Source: Moorella glycerini
GTDB lineage: Bacteria > Bacillota > DSM-521 > Neomoorellales > Neomoorellaceae
Length of the DNA stretch: 64,000 bases
Assembly (NCBI RefSeq): GCF_009735625.1
Contig: NZ_CP046244.1
Span: 1,612,001-1,676,000, forward strand
Direction of reading: 5' to 3'
Part shown: piece by piece, positions 52,815-60,726 of the stretch
Layout: every line of letters begins with the position of its first letter
Position numbering within the stretch: the stretch's first letter is position 1
Made by a program: the position numbers and the translations under genes
The notes under the pieces: model-generated
Databases searched by the model: none
What the model saw: only the letters and a program-made list of their open reading frames with translations
Told to the model about the DNA's origin: nothing

Positions 52815-53126
52815 CTAAAAAGAAGGGGCCTTGAACCGTTCCGCCAATTTTTTATCAAGGGCAGCCAGGCGTTTTCTCTGGAAATCAAATCCTTGTTCCA
52901 GTTGCAACTGGCAAATAAAGCTGTAATAATGGGGTTCCTCGCGGGCGGTATAGAAAGACTCCAGGTATTTTAGCAATTCAGCGTAAAGGTCGCGGGCGAA
53001 ATCCAATACCGGGCGTTCCAATTCCTCACCGTAGGACCCAAAAGTATTCGCCCAGAGGACGAAAGCCAGGATCTCCAGGAGACTTTCCACGTCTCTGGGG
53101 GAATCAAGCTTAAGCATAGCCACCAC
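52815..53126 (-). CDS. Small accessory protein of the transposon
   Basis: 103 residues, helical and charged: LDSPRDVESLLEILAFVLWANTFGSYGEEL to KRLAALDKKLAERF. The start is two bases after the ATPase stop, so it is co-translated. I do not recognise the family. By position it could be a regulator or target-selection helper, comparable to the last gene of TniABQ-like operons, but there is no sequence support for that. Confidence 0.65.
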   Translation of the reverse strand: MVAMLKLDSPRDVESLLEILAFVLWANTFGSYGEELERPVLDFARDLYAELLKYLESFYTAREEPHYYSFICQLQLEQGFDFQRKRLAALDKKLAERFKAPSF

Positions 53127-53128
53127 CC

Positions 53129-53929
53129 TTAAAGGCCAATTTCGGTAGCTGCCTGGCGTACCACATCAGCACTAATCAGCTGGGCTTTAAGCTGGGCGCC
53201 CCAGAGGAGGGAAGTCAGGGCCAGGTTGTTCACCAGGCGCGGCCAGCCGCGGGAGCGAGAAGCGATGGCCTCGACGGCAGGCGGCTCAAATAAAGGCCTG
53301 GTAGCCCCCACCAGGGATAAATGGTGCTCCAGGTAGGCGCCCACCTCCTCACGGTTTAAAGGTTCCACCTGGAAGCGAACCACCAGGCGTTGGGCCAGAG
53401 ACTGGGTCTGGTTCAACTCCAAGCGGCTCAACAAAAAAGGCAAGCCGGCCAGGACCAGGATAAAAGGATTAAAGGCGTCCATGGCGAAATTAAAGAGCAG
53501 GGCCAGGTCCAGCAGGAATTTGGGGTTAGCCAGGTGCATCTCATCCAGGATGAAGACGGGCGTAATCTTTTTATCCCGGAAGAACACCTGGACCGCCTGC
53601 TGGATCTGGTGAAAAAGGTCAATCTTGCGGAAAGACGGTTCTTCCCCCAGGCCCCGGGCCAAACCGCGGTAAAAATCCATGACCGTCCCTGTGGCCAGGG
53701 GCAAATAAATAACCTTAAAGAGGGCCGGGTTTAAATTAGCACAAAAGACCCGCAAGGCAAAGGTCTTACCGGCTCCCGGTTCTCCCACCAGGACCCCCAT
53801 GCCCCGGACGCGGGATAAATACTCCAGCCGGGCCCTCGTTTCTTTTAAACTGCAGGAAAGGAAGGCATCCTGGGGTTTTAGCTCCTTGCCAAAAGGAGCC
53901 CCTTTTAAGCCATAAAAAGCCTGGTACAT
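53129..53929 (-). CDS. AAA+ ATPase (ExeA/TniB-like transposition protein)
   Basis: 266 residues from ATG 53929 (YQAFYGLKGAPFGKEL, the typical ExeA/AAA_22 start). Walker A GEPGAGKT (49-56), Walker B PVFILDEMHLAN, sensor LVLAGLPFLLSRLE and arginine region RGWPRLVNNLAL. In Tn7/Tn5053-like elements such ATPases bind target DNA and activate the transposase. It begins one base after the transposase stop. The longer open frame to 54046 is rejected since it overlaps the transposase and lacks family similarity. Confidence 0.88.
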   Translation of the reverse strand: MYQAFYGLKGAPFGKELKPQDAFLSCSLKETRARLEYLSRVRGMGVLVGEPGAGKTFALRVFCANLNPALFKVIYLPLATGTVMDFYRGLARGLGEEPSFRKIDLFHQIQQAVQVFFRDKKITPVFILDEMHLANPKFLLDLALLFNFAMDAFNPFILVLAGLPFLLSRLELNQTQSLAQRLVVRFQVEPLNREEVGAYLEHHLSLVGATRPLFEPPAVEAIASRSRGWPRLVNNLALTSLLWGAQLKAQLISADVVRQAATEIGL

Positions 53930-53930
53930 T

Positions 53931-55187
53931 CTAGTTTTGGCCCCCTCCCTGTAAGCTGGCAAAAGAAAGTTTGCTCTCCCGCTTTGCCCGGGCGTTAACA
54001 CTGAGCGCCACCGGCTGTGCCACCGCCACCTCTTTACCGGCCACAAAAATCAAGACCCGCTCCAGTTTTTCCGGGTCAAAGCGCACCTCCACCCGGTTGC
54101 CGATAAATTGAGGCGGCACCTCAAAAAGGCGCTTGTTAATGGAGATAGTAGCATCATGATGTACCCGCCGTTCCTCCCGCTTGAAAAAAAGCGGCTCCAG
54201 AACAGCCGGGTCGCTCACCATCTTAACCTGGCTGAACTGGGACATAAACTTATCCAGGGGGCTCATACCCAAAGCACTGTGGACCTGGCGGTGATAATCT
54301 TCCTCCAGCCACTGCCAGAAAGAGCGGTTCAAGTTATCCAGAGATTTAAGGTGTTCATCTTTAACCAGGGGCAAGAAACGCTGCCTGACGGTCAAGAAGA
54401 ACCTTTCGATCTTACCCTTGCTCTGCGGGTCATAGGGTTTAGTATTGATCAAGGCTATCCCCAGGGCCGCGCAGGCCAGCTGCAGCTGCTCCGAACGATA
54501 GATTTTACCATTATCCACGTAGACCATCTGCGGAATGCCCCGGCGTAAGATAGCCTCCTTGAAGACCACCTTCAAAGACTCAAACTTCTCGGAAGTAAAA
54601 AACTGGGCAAAAGTCACCAGGCGGGAACAATCATCGATAAAAGCAAAGAGGAAAGTAGCCACCTTTTTGTTGCCAACGCGAAGGTAAGGCCCGGCCGCCA
54701 CATCCCCCTGCCAGAGGGTATTCACCGTATCATAGGCAAAGCGTTTCCGTTCCGGCTCCCGCCGCATCTCCCGGCCTAAAAGCCCCCTGGATTTCAGGAA
54801 ACGGTAAATGGTAGCGTAAGAAACGGCGTCCGGTAAAATAACACCTTTAGCCACCAGTTGTTCATAAAAGACAGAAGCCGGACAGGAACGCTCCTCCTGG
54901 CGCAGGGCCAGGAGTTGCTCCTGTAACTCCGGGGATAAGGCCCGCGGCCTTCCCCGGTCAGAACGCCTTTTCGGTTTTAACCCCTCAAACCCCTCGCGGC
55001 GGTAATCCCTGAGCCAGCTGGCAATGGTCTGGGGGCTATAGTCGCAGAGGCCATAATACGGTACTTCATGGGGTCTGGCCGTAATACTCTCCAGGTAGGC
55101 CTTCCTGCTGGCTACCTGACCCTGCAACAACGGCGCAATCAAGCTAAAGCGAAAAAGAGCGATATTTTCCCGGTCCTTCTCGTCCAT
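53931..55187 (-). CDS. DDE transposase (rve/Mu-type, TniA-like)
   Basis: 418 residues. N-terminal helix-turn-helix region (YSPQTIASWLRDYRREG, LKPKRRSDRGRPRAL), then the integrase core with DDE residues in LWQGDVAAGPYL (Asp), MVYVDNGKIYRS (Asp) and KGKIERFFLTVRQRF (Glu), and a Mu-like C-terminal beta-barrel region (HHDATISINKRLFEVPPQFIG). ATG 55187 has GGGAGGGG upstream; the longer frame to 55229 is less likely. Works with the AAA ATPase encoded next. Intact. Confidence 0.9.
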   Translation of the reverse strand: MDEKDRENIALFRFSLIAPLLQGQVASRKAYLESITARPHEVPYYGLCDYSPQTIASWLRDYRREGFEGLKPKRRSDRGRPRALSPELQEQLLALRQEERSCPASVFYEQLVAKGVILPDAVSYATIYRFLKSRGLLGREMRREPERKRFAYDTVNTLWQGDVAAGPYLRVGNKKVATFLFAFIDDCSRLVTFAQFFTSEKFESLKVVFKEAILRRGIPQMVYVDNGKIYRSEQLQLACAALGIALINTKPYDPQSKGKIERFFLTVRQRFLPLVKDEHLKSLDNLNRSFWQWLEEDYHRQVHSALGMSPLDKFMSQFSQVKMVSDPAVLEPLFFKREERRVHHDATISINKRLFEVPPQFIGNRVEVRFDPEKLERVLIFVAGKEVAVAQPVALSVNARAKRESKLSFASLQGGGQN

Positions 55188-55329
55188 CACAACCCCTCCC
55201 CAGGATTTAAGGTTAACCGGTCCGGTCATTTACCAGTTTAACCTTAACCTGTCCCCCAGGACAGGCAAAAGGTGTGTGGTGGCTAATGTAGCAGGGAGGC
55301 TTTACGGAACCGGGGAAAGCATGGTAAAA

Positions 55330-55860
55330 TTAATTAGCCATAAAATTGCGCCGGAAATGATTATGGAACCTTTGGGAAAAGGTTTCGGCGTTGGGGAACG
55401 CGGCAATCATTTCCAGCAATTTTATGGCCCTTTGTTTAAATTCCGGCGGGATTATTTCCTGGTAACCCTGCTCCCGGAAGAAGGCCTGGATGCAATTCAT
55501 GTTCTTCGCCCAACGGCGGCGGTAGAACTGGAGCAGCTGGTAGTAAATAAGGAGGCGGGCCTTGGAGAAGAAATATATGAGACAGTCCAGAATGAACTTA
55601 AGGGAATACTGGTAATACGGCAGGAGAAAGGAAGGCAAAAGAGAGAAGGTGTGCCGGCAGGAGCGGCACCAAAAGCGGCAGATGGGCAGCTGTAGCCACT
55701 TTTCCGAGTCACTACCGGCATTACGCCAGTAAAAACCATGCCGCTTTAGAGCCTGCCGGGCCATACAGATAGGGCAAGACTCTATGACGGGAAACTCATT
55801 TTTCTTACCCCGGGCAGCATAATCCTCCAGGGAAATACCGAAATTGTATACCAGTTGCAT
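55330..55860 (-). CDS. Zinc-finger protein (DUF6431-like) of the transposon
   Basis: 176 residues. Two zinc knuckles, CPICMARQALKRHGFYWR and CRFWCRSCRHTFSLLP, then helices rich in Phe/Tyr. Proteins of this look (DUF6431 type) accompany DDE/AAA transposition genes in Firmicutes. Possible roles are end or target binding, similar in position to TniQ/TnsD, which also carry zinc fingers; no direct evidence. 142 bases upstream of the transposase start, first gene of the element's operon. Confidence 0.72.
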   Translation of the reverse strand: MQLVYNFGISLEDYAARGKKNEFPVIESCPICMARQALKRHGFYWRNAGSDSEKWLQLPICRFWCRSCRHTFSLLPSFLLPYYQYSLKFILDCLIYFFSKARLLIYYQLLQFYRRRWAKNMNCIQAFFREQGYQEIIPPEFKQRAIKLLEMIAAFPNAETFSQRFHNHFRRNFMAN

Positions 55861-55984
55861 AAACAGCCCCCCAGAATAATTTGCTAAAATTATATCACTT
55901 TGGGGGAACTGTTACATGTTATCTCGATATTTTAAATTGATAAAGTTAGGACTAGTTTTAAGGATGATAGTGTGCTAAATGACA

Positions 55985-56142
55985 GCTTCCTGCCCGGGAC
56001 GTGGAGCTACGGGATTGCGGTATACCCCGACAACGGGAAGGACGGGGAAGGGCTTTTCGCTTACGCCGAAGCTTCTTTAAAAGAAAGCTGGAAGAATAAA
56101 GGCCGCGAAGAATTGGCCCAGCAGCATGATATTGATACTTAG
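55985..56142 (+). pseudogene. Receiver-GGDEF-like regulator, 3' part
   Basis: Continuation of the gene interrupted at 52656: after the duplicated GCTTCC it reads LPGTWSYGIAVYPDNGKDGEGL, FAYAEASLKESWKNKGREEL and TAG, the end of a GGDEF-like domain. Cut off from its start by 3.3 kb. Confidence 0.85.
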
Positions 56143-56470
56143 TTTTTAACGAAAACTGTCAACCGCCAGCAAGGCAGCGACCAGTAGAAAGAGAACAGCC
56201 GCAGTTCTGCCGATAAAAACCGCCCAAAAACCTGTTTATTATTCTACGAGAAGGGTCGAGATGGACGGCAAAAAAATGCATTAGAGAGTTGTATTTTAAA
56301 GCGGGACACTCTGTTGGGGCCACAAGCCGTAAGGTTGCAAGTGGCTCTTCCTGTTAATAAATCTGCCCCTTTACATAAAATACAGGACATGCAGGGTTAA
56401 TCCCCTGGAGACGCATAATCGAGACTACCGGCTGCGGGCAGCAGACGGCTTTTTACCTGGAGGTAGGCTG
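56143..56470. other. Non-coding region
   Basis: About 330 bases without a gene. It contains GCCAC..GTGGC around 56320-56346 and a GC-rich ACCGGCTGCGGGCAGCAGACGGCTTTTT hairpin-like end near 56431-56457, possibly an attenuator before the regulator at 56471. No known riboswitch recognised. Confidence 0.35.
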
Positions 56471-58083
56471 ATGGACAGGGTTCCGGAGAAGAAAATACTC
56501 ATAGTAGAGGACAGCAGGCTTCAGGCCCAGATAGCGGCGGATATCCTCAGCAGGCACGGATATATGACTGAAATTGCCCTCACCGCAAAAGAAACTCTGC
56601 AAAAGGCATCCGGTCCGGGGTGTCCCGACCTCATTTTGATGGATATTGACCTGGGAGAAGGGATGGACGGAACGGCGCTCGCCAGACGCATTCAGCAGGT
56701 TAAAGACGTCCCCGTGGTATTTCTCACCGCCATCTCCACCCAGGAGGCTCTAGAGCAAGTCCGGTCGGTCACGCGCTACGGGTATGTTCTGAAGGGCGCC
56801 CCGGAACACGTGCTGTTGTCCACCGTAGAGATGGCCCTGAAGCTCCATGAAGCCCTCTCCCTGGCGCAAATGTACCGCAGGATAGTCGAAGACTCCTTGA
56901 CGGAGGTCTATATCTTTCATCCCGATACGTTGAAGTTCCTGGCGGTCAACCGGGGGGCCAGCGAGAACCTTGGCTACGCCGAAGAAGAACTTTTGGACAT
57001 GAACATCCTGCAGCTAATGCCGGAGTTTGACCGGGAGAGCTTCAGAGCCCTTCTGGCTCCTTTACAGCAGGGCCAAAAAAAGAAAAGATCATATTTGACG
57101 CCAAGCACCGCCGGAAAGACGGCTCCCTCTACCCGGTGGAGACACACCTGCAGCTCTTCGGCCATGGGAAAGGCAGCATAGGCGTGGCCTTCATATTGGA
57201 TTTGACAGAACGTAAGAAAATGGAAGAGAAACTGAGGCAGCAGGGAGAGTTTCTGCGGTCGCTCCTGGCCACCCTGCCCGTCGGGATCTTTATCATCGAC
57301 CCCGCATCCCACCGCATCGAGAAGGTAAACCTGGAAGCGGCCGCCATGATTGGAGCCGCACCCGAAGAGATCGAAGGCAGATCCTGCCGGGAATTTTTCA
57401 TACAATCCGCAGAAAGCTGTCCCATTACTGCCTCGAATGAAGAGGTTGACCGCTCCGAAAGGCTTTTACGCCGGAAGGACGGGCTGGAGATCCTCGTGCT
57501 CAAGACGGTCAAGCGCGTGCGGACGGACAGTGGGGAGAAACTGGTGGAAACCTTTATAGACATCTCCGAACGCAAATACCTGGAGGAAGAGCTTTACCGC
57601 CTCTCCATCACCGACCCCCTGACCGGCGCTTACAACCGCCGCTATTTTTTAGAAATGCTGGCAAGAGAAATTGAGCGTACGCGGCGGACGGGACTTCCCT
57701 TTGCCCTAATCATGTTTGACTTGGACCACTTCAAGAGTATAAACGACCGTTTCGGACACGCCGCTGGCGATCGAGTTCTTAAGAGCTTGGTGGCCGCATT
57801 TAAGGAGAGGCTGCGCAAGACAGATTGCCTTGCCCGCTGGGGCGGGGAAGAATTCGTGATCCTTTTGCCCGACACGACCGCGGAAGGGGCCGCCGGTCTG
57901 GCAGAAGAACTCCGCCGCCGGCTGAGCCAGATGGAGATTCCGGGTGTGGGGCAAGTGACGGCCAGCTTCGGGGTGACCGGATATTATACTGGAGACACCG
58001 TAGACACCATCACCCAGAGAGTAGACAGTATGCTGTACAGGGCCAAGGAAAATGGGCGGAACTGTGTATGCGCCTACCAGTAA
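56471..58083 (+). pseudogene. Receiver-PAS-PAS-GGDEF diguanylate cyclase, frameshifted at A7
   Basis: ATG 56471 after CTGGAGGT. Receiver (IVEDSRLQAQIAADIL, LILMDIDLGEGMDG), first PAS (YRRIVEDSLTEVYIF), then a frame break at 57076-57082, a run of seven A; one more A would join LQQGQ to the frame with AKHRRKDGSLYPVETHLQLF. Downstream: second PAS (RSLLATLPVGIFIIDPAS) and a complete GGDEF domain with RWGGEEFVILL and an RKTD inhibitory site five residues before it. Either a mutation, a sequencing error, or a slippage-regulated gene; a partial product from ATG 57136 would keep the cyclase. Confidence 0.85.
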
Positions 58084-58151
58084 AGTAGTCCGGCAGCACG
58101 GACGGCCACAGATGGCACGAAGGTGAAGAAAGCAAAATCATTATTGGCCCC

Positions 58152-58200
58152 TGGGAGGAGCATAAAAGCTCTCCCCGGGGGCTCCTGCTTTTGGCAGTCG
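58152..58200 (+). terminator. Possible terminator after the GGDEF gene
   Basis: GGGAGGAGC and GCTCTCCCC around ATAAAA, or AGGAGC with GCTCCT, followed by GCTTTT. Alternative pairings are possible. Confidence 0.4.
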
Positions 58201-58342
58201 GCAGGGGAAAAGAATCTTAGCAGCCCGAAAACCCTGATAACAAAAGATTTTTTAGGGATAATGAATTCTGTTCTAAGATCTGGTATAATATGATAAAATA
58301 GTGGTACCTGAAGATGGTATCCAATAGGGGGTCATAGCCACG

Positions 58343-58825
58343 GTGGACGCTGGGCCTTTACCCCAGGTAGGTATAGGGATGGTCATTGGCCTGCTCGAAA
58401 TGCTGGAGGATGTCCGGGGGAGGGAAGATATCTTTAAACTGGCCGGCAGTCTTTCGATGGAACTGGATGATATCGGACCGGTCATAGAGGCAGCTAAGGT
58501 GTTGGGCTTTATTGAAACTACCAATGGCGATATTACCCTGACCGGTCTGGGCACCCGGCTGCTCAATGCTGACATCAACGAGCGGAAAGATATAATTGCC
58601 AGCCGATTACAGCAGTTACCGGTTTTTAAAGAGGTCTTGCAGCTAATTAATTCGAGGCGTAGCCGGCAGGTGCGGCGGGATCAGGTTATCAGCAGCTTTG
58701 CCCGCCGGATGTCTGATGAAGATGCCGAACTCCTGTTTAAAACCGTCGTCGACTGGGGCCGCTTTGCCGGGATTATCGGCTATGATACCAAAGGAGAAGT
58801 TTTATACCTGGATAAGGGAGAATAA
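58343..58825 (+). CDS. AAA-associated domain protein (ABC transporter accessory)
   Basis: 160 residues resembling the AAA_assoc_C domain (COG4754) usually fused to, or encoded beside, NitT/TauT-like ATPases with double permeases: GMVIGLLEMLEDVRGREDIFKLA, LDDIGPVIEAAKVLGFIE, ITLTGLGTRLLNAD, FARRMSDEDAELLFKTVVDWGRFAG. Winged-helix-like. The GTG 58343 start has a weak GGGGG site. A TATAAT box is at 58284-58289, preceded by TGAATTCTGTTCTAAGAT, also found at 49987. Its transporter is probably the M-box operon 10 kb upstream. Confidence 0.82.
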   Translation: MDAGPLPQVGIGMVIGLLEMLEDVRGREDIFKLAGSLSMELDDIGPVIEAAKVLGFIETTNGDITLTGLGTRLLNADINERKDIIASRLQQLPVFKEVLQLINSRRSRQVRRDQVISSFARRMSDEDAELLFKTVVDWGRFAGIIGYDTKGEVLYLDKGE

Positions 58826-58843
58826 AGATTATCTAACTGGCCC

Positions 58844-58872
58844 TTGACAAACAGGTCAGGGGCCAGTATAAT
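58844..58872 (+). promoter_or_regulatory. Consensus promoter of tRNA-Ala(GGC)
   Basis: TTGACA (58844-58849), 17-base spacer, TATAAT (58867-58872), 12 bases before the tRNA. Confidence 0.92.
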
Positions 58873-58884
58873 TAACACTGCTAT

Positions 58885-58960
<76 letters not shown>

Positions 58961-58993
58961 GAAAAGCAAAACATTGCAAGGGTTTTCGGAACC

Positions 58994-59041
58994 GTGAACA
59001 GCTTCTTGTAGGTAGAAACAGGAAGCTGTTCACATTTTGTT
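58994..59041 (+). terminator. Terminator after tRNA-Ala
   Basis: GTGAACAGCTTC (58994-59005) pairs perfectly with GAAGCTGTTCAC (59022-59033), then ATTTTGTT. Confidence 0.7.
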
Positions 59042-59057
59042 CACCTGCAACCTCCAG

Positions 59058-59088
59058 GGCCGGCAGTCATGAATTGCTGGCCTTTTTT
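59058..59088 (+). terminator. Second terminator
   Basis: GGCCGGCA (59058-59065) pairs with TGCTGGCC (59075-59082) with one G-T pair, followed by TTTTTT. Confidence 0.75.
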
Positions 59089-59096
59089 GTGTCCCC

Positions 59097-59261
59097 GCCG
59101 CCGAAAAGGAAGGGATCGTCAACCGGATCCTGCACGACAGCTTTGAGCAGACCCTGCGGGTGGTGCTGGACGAAGTGGCGGTGACCAACGAAAATCTGCT
59201 GGAGCTGCACCAGTTCCGGCCCAACGAAGCGGTGATGGTGACCATTACGCCCGATAAATGA
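59097..59261 (+). pseudogene. 3' fragment of an unknown gene
   Basis: Open without a start codon: AEKEGIVNRILHDSFEQTLR, VVLDEVAVTNENLLELHQF and VMVTITPDK, stop TGA 59259. Coding-like composition; the start was probably lost, as two terminators lie just upstream. Family not recognised. Overlaps the next small gene by ATGA. Confidence 0.45.
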
Positions 59262-59386
59262 ACGTGATGGAGCTTCTGGGACCGGGGACAAAAACGGCAG
59301 CGGGCGACATTAAGGGTGAAGAAGAACTCTTTATCACGGACGATAGCGGCGTTGCTAACAGCGGGGGCCAGGTGGTAAAGGAGTAG
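59258..59386 (+). CDS. Small hypothetical protein (42 aa)
   Basis: ATG 59258 overlaps the stop of the preceding fragment (ATGA), as in coupled operons. It encodes MNVMELLGPGTKTAAGDIKG and EEELFITDDSGVANSGGQVVKE, followed by a terminator. Not recognised. Confidence 0.4.
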   Translation: MNVMELLGPGTKTAAGDIKGEEELFITDDSGVANSGGQVVKE

Positions 59387-59401
59387 AAGTTCAAAGTTTA
59401 G

Positions 59402-59428
59402 GGGCAAAGAACTGCCCTTTTTATTTTT
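59402..59428 (+). terminator. Terminator
   Basis: GGGCA (59402-59406), loop, TGCCC (59413-59417), then TTTTTATTTTT. Confidence 0.7.
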
Positions 59429-59545
59429 AGAAAAAGGATTCAATGACCACCATATAGAATTTATTAGCAGCAGAACCAAAAACAACATACATACCTGATT
59501 AGCTTTTTTAACTAATCCCGAAAAGAAGAGATTTTTTAAGAGAAT

Positions 59546-60484
59546 ATGATAGAGCCTATTCATCGCTACCGCGGAAGCTTTCTCGGCCTGGCGGTGGGGG
59601 ACGCCCTGGGGACCACCCTGGAGTTCCGGTCGCCCGGGTCCTTTGAGCCCATCACAGGCATGGCCGGCGGCGGGCCCTTCAACCTGAAACCGGGTCAGTG
59701 GACCGACGACACCTCGATGGCCCTGTGCCTGGCGGAGAGCCTGGTGGAGCGCAGGGGCTTTGACTTCATTGATCAAATGGAAAGATATCTGCGTTGGTAT
59801 CGAGAAGGCTACCTGAGCAGCACCGGCCGCTGCTTCGACATCGGTAACACAGTCCGATCGGCCTTAGAGCGCTTTGAGCGTACCCGGGAACCTTACTGCG
59901 GCTCGACAGATCCCTTTACCGCCGGCAACGGCTCCCTCATGCGGCTGGCGCCGGTGCCGCTGTTCTACGCCCGGAAGCCGCGGGAAGCGGTCGAGAAGGC
60001 GGGGGAAAGCTCCCGCACCACCCACGGCGCTAAAGAGGCCGTGGACGCCTGCCGCTACATGGCAGCTCTAATCGTGGGAGCTGTAAACGGCGCATCGAAA
60101 GAGGAACTCCTGTCCGACCATTATGAGCCGGTGCCGGGGCTGTGGCGAGAGGCCCCCCTGGCGCCGGGGGTCGCCGCCGTGGCCTCAGGCTCCTTCAAAA
60201 GGCGCAACCCGCCCGAAATCCGGGGTACGGGCTACGTGGTCGACACCCTGGAAGCCGCCCTGTGGGCCTTCTACCACAGTTCTTCCTTCCGGGAAGGGGC
60301 GCTCCTGGCCGTAAACCTGGGCAACGACGCCGACACTACCGGCGCCGTCTACGGCCAGCTCGCCGGCGCCTATTACAGCGAGGACGGCATACCGGAAGAG
60401 TGGCGGGAGAAGATAGCCATGCGGGAACGGATCGTGTCCCTGGCGGAAGGGTTGCTGGCCCTTGCCTGGGGATACCAGCCTTAA
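59546..60484 (+). CDS. ADP-ribosylglycohydrolase
   Basis: 312 residues, DraG/ARH family: [21 protein letters not shown] start, the Mg2+-binding [11 protein letters not shown] (Thr53-Asp54-Asp55), [14 protein letters not shown], and the second metal motif [20 protein letters not shown]. The fold removes ADP-ribose from proteins or nucleic acids. No nitrogenase or ADP-ribosyltransferase gene is nearby, so DraG itself is unlikely; a role in defence or stress ADP-ribose turnover is inference. Ribosome site weak (AAGAGA). Complete. Confidence 0.92.
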   Translation: MIEPIHRYRGSFLGLAVGDALGTTLEFRSPGSFEPITGMAGGGPFNLKPGQWTDDTSMALCLAESLVERRGFDFIDQMERYLRWYREGYLSSTGRCFDIGNTVRSALERFERTREPYCGSTDPFTAGNGSLMRLAPVPLFYARKPREAVEKAGESSRTTHGAKEAVDACRYMAALIVGAVNGASKEELLSDHYEPVPGLWREAPLAPGVAAVASGSFKRRNPPEIRGTGYVVDTLEAALWAFYHSSSFREGALLAVNLGNDADTTGAVYGQLAGAYYSEDGIPEEWREKIAMRERIVSLAEGLLALAWGYQP

Positions 60485-60726
60485 AAAGGGTTGAAGGAAA
60501 TAATAAGGAACCCTACCCTGAACCTGTCCCGGATGTTTAATTATTATCCAGGTTCGTTGTCCGGGCGGCCCTCTCCCTGGCGGCCGATGTTCTAATGATC
60601 TTACCCGTCTTTATTCTGGCAGCCCGCTGATGACTACACAGAATAGCTCGTTTATTCAGCAGGGTAATAGGTATGGGAGAGACACCTGGGTATGAGGAAA
60701 AAGTCTTTTTAATGGAGTGGTTACAT

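Larger units (their letters stand above)
52657..55984 (-). mobile_element. Compact Tn7/Tn5053-like transposon
   Basis: 3.3 kb. Ends TGTCATTTAGCACA (52657-52670) and TGTGCTAAATGACA (55971-55984), perfect 14-bp inverted repeats starting TGT; target duplication GCTTCC (52651-52656, 55985-55990). A second CATTAGCACA lies inside the left end (about 52769), like the repeated transposase sites of Tn7-type ends. It carries four minus-strand genes: zinc-finger protein, DDE transposase, AAA ATPase and a small protein. Confidence 0.88.
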
